The notes below the pieces were generated by a model, which saw only the letters and a list, made by a program, of their open reading frames with translations, ran no database searches and was not told the DNA's origin. From Alphaproteobacteria bacterium (GTDB lineage Bacteria; Pseudomonadota; Alphaproteobacteria; Thalassobaculales; Thalassobaculaceae), in the NCBI GenBank assembly GCA_022822665.1, contig JAJEAR010000010.1, positions 1 through 43,485 of the forward strand: a DNA stretch of 43,485 nt, read 5' to 3'. How positions within the stretch are numbered: position 1 is the first letter of the stretch; each line of letters starts with the position of its first letter. Positions 22,280 through 30,816 of the stretch are shown here, in pieces. The position numbers and the translations under genes are program-made.

Positions 22280-23284
22280 GTGAGGGATACCCCAGGAGTG
22301 CTGATCTGCGGCCACGGCAGCCGCGATCCCCGGGCGGTGGAGGAGTTTGCCACCCTCGCCCGCCACCTGACCGAACGGCTGCCGGACCGGCATGTCTCCT
22401 ACGGCTACCTCGAGTTTGCCCGGCCGGTGCTCCGCGAAGGCCTCGACCGCCTGCGCGAGCAGGGTGTTCGCGACGTCCTTGCGGTACCCGGGATGCTGTT
22501 CGCCGCCGGTCATGCCAAGAACGACATCCCCTCGGTGCTCAACGGCTACCAGGCGGAGACCGGGCTTGCGATCCGCTACGGCCGGGAACTCGGGATCGAC
22601 ACAAGGATGCTCCGGGCCGCGCGCGACCGGATCGAGGCCGCGCTCGCGGCGGCCGGAACCGGGGTCTCGCGCCACGACACCTGCCTGGTGGTCGTGGGGC
22701 GCGGGGCTTCCGACCCGGACGCCAACGCCAACGTCGCCAAGGTAACCCGGCTGCTGTGGGAAGGCATGGGATTCGGCTGGGCCCAGACCGCCTATTCCGG
22801 CGTGACCTTTCCGCTGGTCGGACCGGCGCTCGATGCGGTCTCGGGGCTCGGGTTCCGGCGGGTCATCGTGTTTCCGTACTTCCTGTTTACCGGCGTGCTG
22901 GTGGAGCGCATCTACCGCCATGCCGACGAGGCAGCCGCGCGCTACCCGGACATCGAGATCATCAAGGCCGGCTATCTCGGCCATCATCCCCAGGTGATCG
23001 ACACCATGCTCGAACGCATCAGCGAGATCGTGGACGGAACCGGCAACATGAACTGCCAGATGTGCAAGTACCGCGAGCAGATGATCGGGTTCGAGGACGA
23101 GGTCGGACTGGTCCAGGAGAGCCACCATCACCATGTCGAGGGAATCGGAACCGCCCACGACCATCATCACGGGCACGAGCATGGGCACGGGCACGATCAC
23201 GGGCACGGCCATTCCCATCATCACCACCCCTACCCCCACGCCGACCACCCGCTTGGACCACGCAGCATGAAGGAGAACGGGTGA
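22280..23284 (+). CDS. cbiX: Sirohydrochlorin cobaltochelatase CbiX with His-rich tail
   Basis: A 334-residue long-form CbiX that inserts cobalt into sirohydrochlorin at the start of the early-cobalt corrin route. The two half-domains carry LICGHGSRDP (residues 8-17) with the catalytic His, and LVVVGRGASDP about 125 residues later. GMLFAAGHAKNDIP in the first half and RVIVFPYFLFTGVL in the second are typical. Near residue 258 MNCQMC is the MxCxxC motif that can hold an iron-sulphur cluster. The last about 50 residues contain some 21 histidines in HGH, HDH and HHHH runs, probably storing metal. The GTG at 22280 lies seven bases after AGGAGG; a GTG at 22250 is an alternative. First gene of the corrin operon. 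Confidence 0.93.
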   Translation: MRDTPGVLICGHGSRDPRAVEEFATLARHLTERLPDRHVSYGYLEFARPVLREGLDRLREQGVRDVLAVPGMLFAAGHAKNDIPSVLNGYQAETGLAIRYGRELGIDTRMLRAARDRIEAALAAAGTGVSRHDTCLVVVGRGASDPDANANVAKVTRLLWEGMGFGWAQTAYSGVTFPLVGPALDAVSGLGFRRVIVFPYFLFTGVLVERIYRHADEAAARYPDIEIIKAGYLGHHPQVIDTMLERISEIVDGTGNMNCQMCKYREQMIGFEDEVGLVQESHHHHVEGIGTAHDHHHGHEHGHGHDHGHGHSHHHHPYPHADHPLGPRSMKENG

Positions 23285-23288
23285 ACAC

Positions 23289-23930
23289 ATGGCGCACCGC
23301 TACCTGAAGGACCCGGATCTCATCTACCGGGCTTCCCGTGAAGCGATCCTGCGCGAGACCGACCTCGACAGGTTCAGCGCTGACGAACGGGCGGTCGCCG
23401 TCAGGCTGGTGCATGCATGCGGCATGCCGGACATCACCCGCGATCTCAGGTTCTCCCCCGCCGCCGTGTCGCGGGGAGTTGCGGCGCTGCGGCGCGGCGC
23501 ACCGATCCTGTGTGACTGCCGCATGGTCGCGTCCGGTGTCTCGCTGCCGCCCGAGGCGGTTCGCAGCCCGGTGATCTGCCGCCTCGGCGACCCGCGGGTG
23601 CCGGAGCTTGCCCGTGCCGGGGCGACAACCCGCTCGGCCGCCCAGGTGGCCCTGTGGCGCCCTGACCAGCGCGACGCCGTCGTCGCGATCGGCAACGCGC
23701 CCACGGCCCTGTTCCGCCTGCTCGAGGAAATCGAGGCCGGGGGCCCGGTGCCGGCGATCGTGCTCGGCTTCCCGGTGGGGTTCGTGGGTGCCGCCGAGTC
23801 GAAGGCCGCACTCGCCGGGTCCGGCCCGCGGGTACCCGCCGCTACCCTGCTCGGACGGCGCGGCGGCAGTGCCATGGCCGCCGCCGCGGTCAACGCGCTG
23901 GCCCGGCTGGCTGCGGGCCTGCCGCAATGA
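23289..23930 (+). CDS. cobH: Precorrin-8X / cobalt-precorrin-8 methylmutase
   Basis: A 213-residue CobH/CbiC enzyme that moves the C-11 methyl to C-12 to give (cobalt-)hydrogenobyrinate or cobyrinate. IYRASREAILRETDL opens the family, LVHACGMPDI has the active-site His, GAPILCDCRMVASGV follows, and GNAPTALFRLLE and GFPVGFVGAAESK are signature loops. It lies five bases after cbiX, and its stop overlaps the cobL start (ATGA). With cbiX in the same operon the true substrate is probably the cobalt-containing form, so cbiC would be the equivalent name. Confidence 0.95.
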   Translation: MAHRYLKDPDLIYRASREAILRETDLDRFSADERAVAVRLVHACGMPDITRDLRFSPAAVSRGVAALRRGAPILCDCRMVASGVSLPPEAVRSPVICRLGDPRVPELARAGATTRSAAQVALWRPDQRDAVVAIGNAPTALFRLLEEIEAGGPVPAIVLGFPVGFVGAAESKAALAGSGPRVPAATLLGRRGGSAMAAAAVNALARLAAGLPQ

Positions 23931-25144
23931 CCGGCACGCCCTGGCTCAGCGTTCTCGGGGTCGGCGCCGACGGCATCGACAACCTGCCGGCTTCCTCGAA
24001 AGCCCTGCTGGACGCGGCCGAATGCCTGGTCGGCGGCGCCCGGCACCTCGCCATGCTCCCGGGCGATGCCAGGCCCCGGCTGGTATGGCAGCGCCCCCTG
24101 ACCGGCACCGTCGCACGCGTGGCCGAATGGCGCGGCCGCAGGGTGTGCGTGCTCGCCACCGGCGATCCCATGTGCTTCGGAATCGGTACCACCCTTGCCC
24201 GGTACTTCGAGCCAGGGGAGCTGCACATCGTTCCCGCGCCGTCCGCCTTCGCGCTCGCCTGTGCCCGGCTGGCCTGGCCGGAACACGAGGTCGAACTTCT
24301 CACGCTTCACGGCCGGCCGATCGACCTGCTCGCACCTGCCCTTCGCCACGGCGCCCGCCTGGTCCTGTTGTCGCACGACGCCACCACCCCGGCCCGGGTG
24401 GCGGCGTACCTGGCAGACCGGGGTTTCGGAGACAGCCGGTTGCACCTGCTTGAGCGGATGGGTGCCGACAACGAGGCGACCCGCTCGGGCATCGCAGGAA
24501 CCTGGCAACATTCCGACGGGGCTGACCTCAACACGCTGGCGGTCGAGATCGTCGCCGGTCCCGGTGCAGTCGAACTTGCACACGTGCCGGGCCTGCCGGA
24601 CGACGCTTATCTCAATGACGGCCAGATCACCCGCAGCGAGGTGCGGGCGTCCACCCTCGCCGCCCTGGCTCCGGGCCCCGGCGCCCTGCTGTGGGATGTC
24701 GGAGCCGGATGCGGCTCGATCGCCATCGAATGGATGCGATCGGACCGGCGCGCGCGTGCAATCGCCATCGAGCCCGACGCCGGACGCCGCAGTATCGCGG
24801 CCCAGAACGCCGCGCGGCTGGGAACCCCGGGGCTCGAGATCGTCGACGGGCGGGCGCCGGATGCGCTCGACGGGCTCGAGGTGCCCGACGCGGTCTTCAT
24901 CGGCGGCGGCATCTCGACGCCGGGCATGGTCGAGGCCTGCTGGTCGGCGCTTCGTCCCGGCGGGCGCCTCGTTGCCAATGTCGTCACCCTGGAAGGCGAG
25001 GCAGTCCTGCTCGAACAGCAGGCGCGTCTCGGCGGCGAACTGGTGCGGATATCGGTCGCACGGTCGGCCCCGGTCGGCTCGTTCCGCGGCTGGCGGCCAA
25101 TGATGCCGGTCACCCGGTGGCGCGTGGCCAGGGAGCGGCAGTGA
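23927..25144 (+). CDS. cobL: Precorrin-6Y C5,15-methyltransferase, decarboxylating (CbiE-CbiT fusion)
   Basis: A 405-residue CobL with two domains. Residues 1 to about 200 are CbiE: SVLGVGADGIDNLP is the glycine loop, ECLVGGARHLAML follows, and VCVLATGDPMCFGIG is the class III methyltransferase signature. Residues about 220-400 are CbiT: LLWDVGAGCGSIAIEWMR is the SAM-binding motif I and DAVFIGGGISTPGMVE completes the Rossmann methyltransferase. It methylates C-5 and C-15 and removes the C-12 acetate carboxyl. It overlaps cobH by four bases, and its TGA overlaps the GTG start of cobI. Confidence 0.95.
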   Translation: MTGTPWLSVLGVGADGIDNLPASSKALLDAAECLVGGARHLAMLPGDARPRLVWQRPLTGTVARVAEWRGRRVCVLATGDPMCFGIGTTLARYFEPGELHIVPAPSAFALACARLAWPEHEVELLTLHGRPIDLLAPALRHGARLVLLSHDATTPARVAAYLADRGFGDSRLHLLERMGADNEATRSGIAGTWQHSDGADLNTLAVEIVAGPGAVELAHVPGLPDDAYLNDGQITRSEVRASTLAALAPGPGALLWDVGAGCGSIAIEWMRSDRRARAIAIEPDAGRRSIAAQNAARLGTPGLEIVDGRAPDALDGLEVPDAVFIGGGISTPGMVEACWSALRPGGRLVANVVTLEGEAVLLEQQARLGGELVRISVARSAPVGSFRGWRPMMPVTRWRVARERQ

Positions 25145-25845
25145 GCGGCACGCTGTACGGTATCGGCATCGGGCCGGGCGACCCGGACCTGATCACGCTG
25201 AAGGCGGTGCGCATCCTGCAGCAGGTTGATCTCGTGGTGTTTCCGGCGCCGGAGCACGGTCCGAGCCTCGCGCGGCGCATCGCCGCTCCGCATCTGCCGG
25301 GGCGCTGCGCCGAGTTTGCCATACGCATCCCGATGGCCGCGGCACGGTTTCCTCCCGATCACGTCTACGACGATGCCGCCCGACGCATCGGGGCCGAACT
25401 CGATGCCGGCCGCTCGGTGGCGGCCCTGTGCGAGGGCGATCCGTTCTTCTACGGGTCCTTCGCCTACCTGTTTGCCCGGCTTGCCGGCAGCCACCCGGTC
25501 GAGGTGGTCCCGGGTGTCTCCTCGCTCACGGCCTGTGCGGCCCGCCTGGGAACCCCGCTCGCCGCGCGCAACGACGTGCTGACCGTGATCCCGGCGCCCC
25601 TGGCCGATACGGTGATCGTGCGGCAGCTGGAGGACACCGATGCGGCGGCCATCGTCAAGCTGGGCCGTCACTTTGCCAGGATACGGGCCCTGCTGGTCCG
25701 CGAAGGGCTCGACTCGCGATCGGCCTATGTCGAACATGCGACGATGGGAACGGAACGACTGATCCCGCTGGCCCGGGTCGAGGCCGCCACGGTGCCGTAT
25801 TTCTCGATGATCCTGTTCCACCGGCGTGGCCGGGCCTGGAAATGA
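25141..25845 (+). CDS. cobI: Precorrin-2 / cobalt-precorrin-2 C20-methyltransferase
   Basis: A 234-residue class III SAM methyltransferase (CobI/CbiL). GIGIGPGDPDLITLKAVRIL (residues 6-25) is the first glycine loop. ALCEGDPFFYGSFAYLFARL follows and EVVPGVSSLTACAARLGTPL is the second motif. The GTG start at 25141 overlaps the cobL stop; earlier parts of the frame lie inside cobL and are not used. The protein methylates C-20, the atom later expelled in ring contraction. The stop overlaps the ATG of the cbiG-cobJ gene by four bases. Confidence 0.95.
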   Translation: MSGTLYGIGIGPGDPDLITLKAVRILQQVDLVVFPAPEHGPSLARRIAAPHLPGRCAEFAIRIPMAAARFPPDHVYDDAARRIGAELDAGRSVAALCEGDPFFYGSFAYLFARLAGSHPVEVVPGVSSLTACAARLGTPLAARNDVLTVIPAPLADTVIVRQLEDTDAAAIVKLGRHFARIRALLVREGLDSRSAYVEHATMGTERLIPLARVEAATVPYFSMILFHRRGRAWK

Positions 25846-27608
25846 CCACGATCGTTGCCGTGTCGCCCTCCGGACTCGGGACGGCGCGGCGCATCGCCGG
25901 TGCGCTGGAGGCGAGGGTGCACTCACGGCACCCGGCGGCCGATGTCGCAATCACCGAGCTCGGTCCGCACCTGCGCGGGCTGTTCCGTTCCGGGGAACCC
26001 GTTGTCTTCGTCGGGGCAATCGGCGCCCTGGTCCGGATGCTGGCGCCGGTCATCGACGACAAGCGCACCGACCCGCCGGTCGTCGCGGTCGCGGATGACG
26101 CAAGCGCCGTGGTGCCGGTCCTCGGCGGGCACCACGGCGCCAATGACCTGGCGGCCCGGATCGGCGACGTGCTCGGTGTTTCGCCTGCGATTACGACCGC
26201 GAGTGACCTGGTGCTCGGGGTTGCGCTCGACGCGCCGCCGTCGGGCTGGCACCTCGCCCCGGCCCCATCCTACGCAGCGGTCACGTCCCGCCTGCTCGCC
26301 GGAGAGGCGGTCAGCGTCGACCCGGAACTCGCCTGGCTCGACGCGGCGAAACTGAACCGGCGTGACACAGCTGCGCTGTCGCTGCGCGCCGGCCACCGAG
26401 CCGAACCGGTGCCGGCCGACGGGCTGCTGTACCACCCTGAGGTGCTGGCAGTGGGCGTCGGGTGCGTGCGGGCGGCCGACCCGGCGGAACTCGTCGCGCT
26501 CGTGCGCACAACCCTCGCACACAATGCCCTCGCGCCCGACAGCGTGGCCCTGGTCGCATCGATCGACCTGAAGATGGACGAGCCGGCCGTCCACGCCGCG
26601 GCCGACGCCTTGGGCCGCCCGGCCCGGTTCTTCACGCCAGGGCAGCTCGAGCGCGAAACCCCGCGGCTGGCGACTCCGTCCGACGTGGTGTTCGCCGCGG
26701 TCGGAACCCACGGCGTCGCCGAGGCGGCAGCACTCGCGGCCGCGGGTGACAAAGCCCGGCTGATCGTGCCGAAACAACGCTCGGCCAACGCGACCTGTGC
26801 CGTCGCCATCGCGCCCGGCGTGATCGATCCCGCCCGGGCGGGACAGGGACGGGGACGGCTGTTCGTGGTCGGAACCGGTCCCGGTGGGGCGGACTGGCGC
26901 ACCGCGCAGACCGACCGGCTTGTCGGTGCCGCGAACGACCTGGTCGGATACGGCCTCTACCTCGACCTGCTCGGCCCGCTTGCCGCCGGCAAGCGCTGTC
27001 ATCGTTTCCCGCTCGGCGCCGAGCGGGAACGGGTCGTCGCGGCACTCGAGCTCGCAGCCGGCGGCAGCACGGTCGCGCTGGTCTCGTCCGGCGACCCGGG
27101 CGTCTATGCCATGGCGAGCCTCGTGTTCGAGACCCTGGACCGCACCGGGCGCGAGGACTGGCGCCGGATCGCGGTCGAGGTGGCGCCGGGCATCTCGGCT
27201 GCGTTTGCCTGCGCTGCCCGCATCGGGGCCCCGCTCGGCCATGACTTCTGCATGATCTCGCTGTCCGACCTGCTGACCGCGCGCGACGTGATCCTCGCGC
27301 GGCTGCGGGCGGCGGCCGAGGGAGATTTCGTGGTGGCGCTGTACAACCCGGCATCGTCGCGACGCCGCGACCTGCTGGTCGACGCACTCGGGATCCTGGC
27401 CGCCTCCCGCCCGCCGGATACCCCGGTCGTGCACGGCCGGTCCATCGGGCGGCCGGAGGAGCGGATCGAGGTCACCGGGCTCGCCGGGTTCAACCCGGAA
27501 ACCGTCGACATGCTCTCGCTGCTGCTGGTGGGCAACAGCCGGACCAGGACGGTCGGCGGCCACGTCTACACTCCGCGCGGCTACGCGGTGAAAGGGACCA
27601 CGTCGTGA
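25842..27608 (+). CDS. cobJ: CbiG-CobJ fusion: cobalt-precorrin-5A hydrolase and precorrin-3B C17-methyltransferase
   Basis: A 588-residue bifunctional protein. Residues 1 to about 330 are CbiG: an N-terminal domain with FVGAIGALVRMLAPVIDDK and VLGGHHGANDLA, then a CobE-like domain with AVGVGCVRAADPAELVALV and ASIDLKMDEPA. CbiG opens the delta-lactone of cobalt-precorrin-5A, releasing acetaldehyde. Residues about 340-588 are CobJ/CbiH: LFVVGTGPGGADWRT is the glycine loop, VALVSSGDPGVYAMA follows, and VVALYNPASSRR is characteristic of C17-methyltransferases that drive ring contraction. The presence of a complete CbiG marks the anaerobic-type route. It overlaps both cobI and cobM by four bases. 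A cbiG-cobJ fusion is uncommon but known. Confidence 0.93.
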   Translation: MTTIVAVSPSGLGTARRIAGALEARVHSRHPAADVAITELGPHLRGLFRSGEPVVFVGAIGALVRMLAPVIDDKRTDPPVVAVADDASAVVPVLGGHHGANDLAARIGDVLGVSPAITTASDLVLGVALDAPPSGWHLAPAPSYAAVTSRLLAGEAVSVDPELAWLDAAKLNRRDTAALSLRAGHRAEPVPADGLLYHPEVLAVGVGCVRAADPAELVALVRTTLAHNALAPDSVALVASIDLKMDEPAVHAAADALGRPARFFTPGQLERETPRLATPSDVVFAAVGTHGVAEAAALAAAGDKARLIVPKQRSANATCAVAIAPGVIDPARAGQGRGRLFVVGTGPGGADWRTAQTDRLVGAANDLVGYGLYLDLLGPLAAGKRCHRFPLGAERERVVAALELAAGGSTVALVSSGDPGVYAMASLVFETLDRTGREDWRRIAVEVAPGISAAFACAARIGAPLGHDFCMISLSDLLTARDVILARLRAAAEGDFVVALYNPASSRRRDLLVDALGILAASRPPDTPVVHGRSIGRPEERIEVTGLAGFNPETVDMLSLLLVGNSRTRTVGGHVYTPRGYAVKGTTS

Positions 27609-28366
27609 CGGTGCATTTCATCGGCGCCGGCCCCGGGGCACCCGACCTCATCACCGTTCGCGGCCAGCGCCTGATCGCGCGGTGCCCGGTGTGCCTGTAC
27701 GCGGGTTCGCTGGTGCCCCGGGACGTCATCGCCCACGCGCCCGCCGACGCCAGGGTGCTCGACACCGCGTCGATGACGCTCGGGGCCATCGTCGAGGAGA
27801 TGGCCACCGCCCACGAGCAGGGCCTCGACGTCGCCCGGGTCCATTCCGGAGACCCATCGATCTACGGTGCGATCGCGGAACAGATCCACAGGCTCGATGC
27901 CCGGTCCATCCCATGGGAGATCACCCCCGGTGTGCCGGCGTTCACGGCCGCCGCCGCCGCGATCGGCCGGGAACTCACCGTCCCCGGGGTGGCGCAGACG
28001 GTGATCCTGACCCGCACCGCGATGCAGGCCACCGAAATGCCGCCGGGCGAAGACCTCGCCGAGTTCGCAAGATCCTCGGCAACGCTCGCCATCCATCTCT
28101 CGGTGCGCAACCTGCGCCATGTCTGCCGGGTGCTCGGGGATATCCACGGACCCGACTACCCGGTCGTGGTGGTCTACCGCGCGAGCTGGCCCGACCAGAG
28201 GATCATCCGGGGAACGCTTGCGACCATCCACCGGCAGGTCAGGGCGGCCCGGGTCACCCGCACGGCGCTGATCCTGGTCGGACCGGCAATCGGCGCAGCC
28301 GATGGGCGCGACAGTGCGCTCTACGACCCCGACCATGTTCATCTGCTGCGCCCGAGGCGCGGGTGA
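27605..28366 (+). CDS. cobM: Precorrin-4 / cobalt-precorrin-4 C11-methyltransferase
   Basis: A 253-residue CobM/CbiF class III methyltransferase. VHFIGAGPGAPDLITVRGQ opens the family, CPVCLYAGSLVP is typical of the C11 enzyme, RVHSGDPSIYGAIAEQI and WEITPGVPAFTAAAA follow, and ILTRTAMQATEMP is a signature loop. The GTG start at 27605 overlaps the stop of cbiG-cobJ (GTGA). Its last 28 bases overlap the end of cobK on the other strand, a tail-to-tail arrangement. It is the last gene of the cbiX-cobH-cobL-cobI-cobJ-cobM operon. Confidence 0.95.
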   Translation: MTVHFIGAGPGAPDLITVRGQRLIARCPVCLYAGSLVPRDVIAHAPADARVLDTASMTLGAIVEEMATAHEQGLDVARVHSGDPSIYGAIAEQIHRLDARSIPWEITPGVPAFTAAAAAIGRELTVPGVAQTVILTRTAMQATEMPPGEDLAEFARSSATLAIHLSVRNLRHVCRVLGDIHGPDYPVVVVYRASWPDQRIIRGTLATIHRQVRAARVTRTALILVGPAIGAADGRDSALYDPDHVHLLRPRRG

Positions 28367-29124
28367 CCGTCACCGATGAGGCGACGTACCCAGGCGACAG
28401 CCTCCTCGACGCTCGCAACGGTTTCTCCCTGGGGTGGAGCCGGCCGCTCGAACATCACCACCGGAAGCCCGAGATCGCGGGCCGCGTCTATCTTGGCGAC
28501 GCTCGCCGCACCGCCGCTGTTGCGGGTGACCAGGCAGGCTACGCCGCGTTCGCGCATGAACGCCGTCTCTCCGGCACGGGTGAACGGTCCGCGCGCCTGG
28601 ACCGGTTCGGCCGCAAGCGGGCTGTCGGTAACAGGGTCGATGGTCCGGACGATGTAGCGAAACCGCGTCACCCCGGCGAAGGCGGCGTGCTCCGCCCTTG
28701 CCACGGTGAGAAACACCACGCTTCCCGACGCGAGTTCCGATCCGTCGAGCCAGCGTGCGGCGGCGGCCGCGTTCTCCACCTCGTGCCAGCGATCGGCATC
28801 CCGCCGTTCCCAGGCCGGGCGGACCAGGTGCAGCACCGGCACCCCGGCACGGCGCCCGGCCTCGGCGGCGTTGCGACTGATCACAACCGCCCAGGGATGG
28901 GTGGCATCGACCATCACGGCCGTCCGGGTCCGCTCCAGATGGCGGGCGAGCCCGTCCGCGCCGCCAAACCCGCCAACCCGAAGCCGGCCGGCCGGCCGGT
29001 GCGGATCGCGGGTCACGCCGGCAAGCGAAGTGGTGACGTCACAGCCGGTGACGCCGTGTAGCCGGTCCGCGAGCATCCGGGCCTCCGCCGTCCCGCCGAG
29101 AACCAGAACCGGGTTACCAGCCAT
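28339..29124 (-). CDS. cobK: Precorrin-6A / cobalt-precorrin-6A reductase
   Basis: A 261-residue CobK/CbiJ reductase. PVLVLGGTAEARMLADRL (residues 5-22) is the NADPH-binding start, TSLAGVTRDPHRPAGRLRVG is the characteristic second segment, and VDATHPWAVVISRNAAEA and VTRNSGGAASVAKIDAAR are family signatures. It reduces the macrocycle C18-C19 double bond. The start at ATG 29124 is taken because upstream residues lie within the cbiD gene; the two overlap by 11 bases, cbiD first. Its 3' end overlaps cobM. It is transcribed with cbiD, against the main operon. Confidence 0.95.
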   Translation of the reverse strand: MAGNPVLVLGGTAEARMLADRLHGVTGCDVTTSLAGVTRDPHRPAGRLRVGGFGGADGLARHLERTRTAVMVDATHPWAVVISRNAAEAGRRAGVPVLHLVRPAWERRDADRWHEVENAAAAARWLDGSELASGSVVFLTVARAEHAAFAGVTRFRYIVRTIDPVTDSPLAAEPVQARGPFTRAGETAFMRERGVACLVTRNSGGAASVAKIDAARDLGLPVVMFERPAPPQGETVASVEEAVAWVRRLIGDGHPRLGRSR

Positions 29125-30205
29125 GTGCCTCTCCGGCGAGTGTCCCTTCACGGTCGAAGATGAGTACCTCAACCGCGACCGGCGACCGCCCGAGCACGTC
29201 GAGCGCCGTGTTGCGGGCCGCCGCCGCCACCGCATCGGCGAGCGGCACGTCTGCGGACCGGGCGAGTTCAAGCACCCGCAACGCGCTCGACGCGCGGCGA
29301 ATGTCGTCGGCTGTCGCCGGGCCGGCGCCGCACTCGCGTGCCAGCGCCGCCAGGCGGGAAAAGTCGACCTGGCTGCGCGAGGAGTGCAGGTCGAGCGCCC
29401 CCTGGGCCAGTTTCGTCAGCTTGGCAAACCCGCCGCCGATGGTCAGTTGCGGGACGGGATGCGATTTCAGGTATCTCAGCATGCCGCCGGCAAAGTCGCC
29501 CATGTCGATCATTGCCGTCTCGTCGAGACCGTGATGCAGACGGGTCGCGGCCTCCGAGGTCGACCCGGTGGCAGCCCCGACATGCCGGGTTCCGGTTGCG
29601 CGTGCGACGTCGATGCCGCGCCGGATCGAGTGAATCCATGCCGAGCAGGAATAGGGAACCACGATTCCACTCGTTCCGAGCACAGACAGTCCGCCCATGA
29701 TCCCGAGCCGCGGATTCCAGGTCCGTTCAGCGAGCCTGGCGCCGTCGCGGATCGCCACTTCTATCAACACGTCCCCGGTTGCCCCGTGTTGCGCCGAGAC
29801 CTCCTCGATCACCGCGCGCATCATCCGGCGCGGCGCCGGGTTTATTGCCGGTTCCCCGACCGGGACCGGCAGTCCCGGCAGTGTCACCGTCCCGACACCG
29901 GGACCGGCGGCAAACAGGACACCCTCGCCGGCACGCGCGTGGCTGACGGTGCTCGTGACCAGGGCGCCGTGGGTGACATCGGGATCGTCGCCCGCGTCCT
30001 TGATGACGCCGGCACAGGCCCGTCCGGCCCGGAGTTTCCCGTGCGCCAGCGGGAAGCTCGGCTGCTGTCCACGCGGCAGGGTGATCTGCACCGGATCCGG
30101 GAACCGTCCGGTCAGAAGCGCGGTGTAGGCCGCCCGCGTCGCCGCCGTCGCACAGGCTCCGGTTGTCCAGCCGCGCCTCAGGGGTCCCTGCGGATGTCGT
30201 TCCAC
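29114..30205 (-). CDS. cbiD: Cobalt-precorrin-5B C1-methyltransferase
   Basis: A 363-residue CbiD. LRRGWTTGACATAATRAAY (residues 10-28) is the defining motif; ITLPRGQ, VIKDAGDDPDVTHGA and GIVVPYSCSAWIHSIRRGID also fit the family. Toward the end, MIDMGDFAGGMLRYL and IGGGFAKLTKLAQGALDLHS are diagnostic. CbiD methylates C-1 after ring contraction in the anaerobic pathway. The GTG at 30205 follows GGGAG by six bases; the frame continues upstream to an ATG at 30286 but that part lacks family residues. It is divergent from the unknown gene at 30358, 152 bases apart. Confidence 0.95.
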   Translation of the reverse strand: MERHPQGPLRRGWTTGACATAATRAAYTALLTGRFPDPVQITLPRGQQPSFPLAHGKLRAGRACAGVIKDAGDDPDVTHGALVTSTVSHARAGEGVLFAAGPGVGTVTLPGLPVPVGEPAINPAPRRMMRAVIEEVSAQHGATGDVLIEVAIRDGARLAERTWNPRLGIMGGLSVLGTSGIVVPYSCSAWIHSIRRGIDVARATGTRHVGAATGSTSEAATRLHHGLDETAMIDMGDFAGGMLRYLKSHPVPQLTIGGGFAKLTKLAQGALDLHSSRSQVDFSRLAALARECGAGPATADDIRRASSALRVLELARSADVPLADAVAAAARNTALDVLGRSPVAVEVLIFDREGTLAGEAHGW

Positions 30206-30294
30206 GATGCTCCCTTCCGTCCGGGATCCGGGCCAGGTGGCCACGATACGTCGCCGCGAACACCGGTTGAAGGACGATGCCGGCACGCCGCCTG

Positions 30295-30323
30295 TTGGCG
30301 CCGGAATACGGGTGGCGTAGACT
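30295..30323 (+). promoter_or_regulatory. Candidate promoter for the unknown-cobA-cobB operon
   Basis: TTGGCG (30295-30300) and TAGACT (30318-30323) are separated by exactly 17 bases; each matches four of six consensus positions. The predicted start is near 30331, about 27 bases before the GTG at 30358. It lies in the divergent region between cbiD and the next gene. Confidence 0.4.
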
Positions 30324-30357
30324 CCGTTCCGGACCCATTCGACGCGAGGTGTGTCCC

Positions 30358-30816
30358 GTGACCAAACAGGAGTCGCCGGTGCGATGGCAGTACCAGCTTC
30401 GCGTCACGCTGGCCGGTGACGCCGCCCGTCTTGCGCGCGAGAACCGGGACCATCCCCGACTGGCCGGGCTTCGGCGCATCCTTGCGCGCCACGACGCCGC
30501 GCTGATGTGCCAGTACGACCTGTTCGCCGGTTACTGTGCCGAGGCCGAGCGCGAGGGGATCGAACAGTACCCGCTCTATGCCTGGACCCGGGCGGTCCTC
30601 GCCGATCCGGCGAAGCAGGAGAAGTACCTGGCGTCCTTCTCGATCCACGTCGGTGGCCAGGAGGTCTATCCCCGTTCGGCGGCCGATGCCATCGAGGCAG
30701 AGCTCAGGCCGCTTGCGGGCGGCACGGTGATCCGCCGTCTTGCGCGCCATGACACCAACCCGGCCAACAACCCGCAGATGCCGGAACAATACCGGCCGGG
30801 CGCGACTCCCCGGTGA
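30358..30816 (+). CDS. Unrecognised conserved-looking protein within the corrin cluster
   Basis: A 152-residue soluble protein that I cannot assign to a family. It is mostly helical, with RVTLAGDAARLARENRDHPR, LRRILARHDAALMCQYDLFA, YCAEAEREGIEQYPLYAWTR, then a glycine-containing strand SIHVGGQEVYPR and a C-terminal region ending in HDTNPANNPQMP. Cys, Tyr, His and Asp are well represented, but there is no known metal or nucleotide motif. The GTG at 30358 is preceded by GAGG nine bases upstream; an earlier open frame has no convincing start. Its stop TGA shares bases with the cobA start (GTGATG), so it is coupled to cobA and cobB. Its place and coupling suggest a role in corrin synthesis, cobalt handling or its regulation. 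Confidence 0.7.
   Translation: MTKQESPVRWQYQLRVTLAGDAARLARENRDHPRLAGLRRILARHDAALMCQYDLFAGYCAEAEREGIEQYPLYAWTRAVLADPAKQEKYLASFSIHVGGQEVYPRSAADAIEAELRPLAGGTVIRRLARHDTNPANNPQMPEQYRPGATPR

Noticed and set aside
25923..27563. Minus-strand frame of about 546 codons
   Set aside because: It mirrors the cbiG-cobJ fusion and shows no domain of its own.
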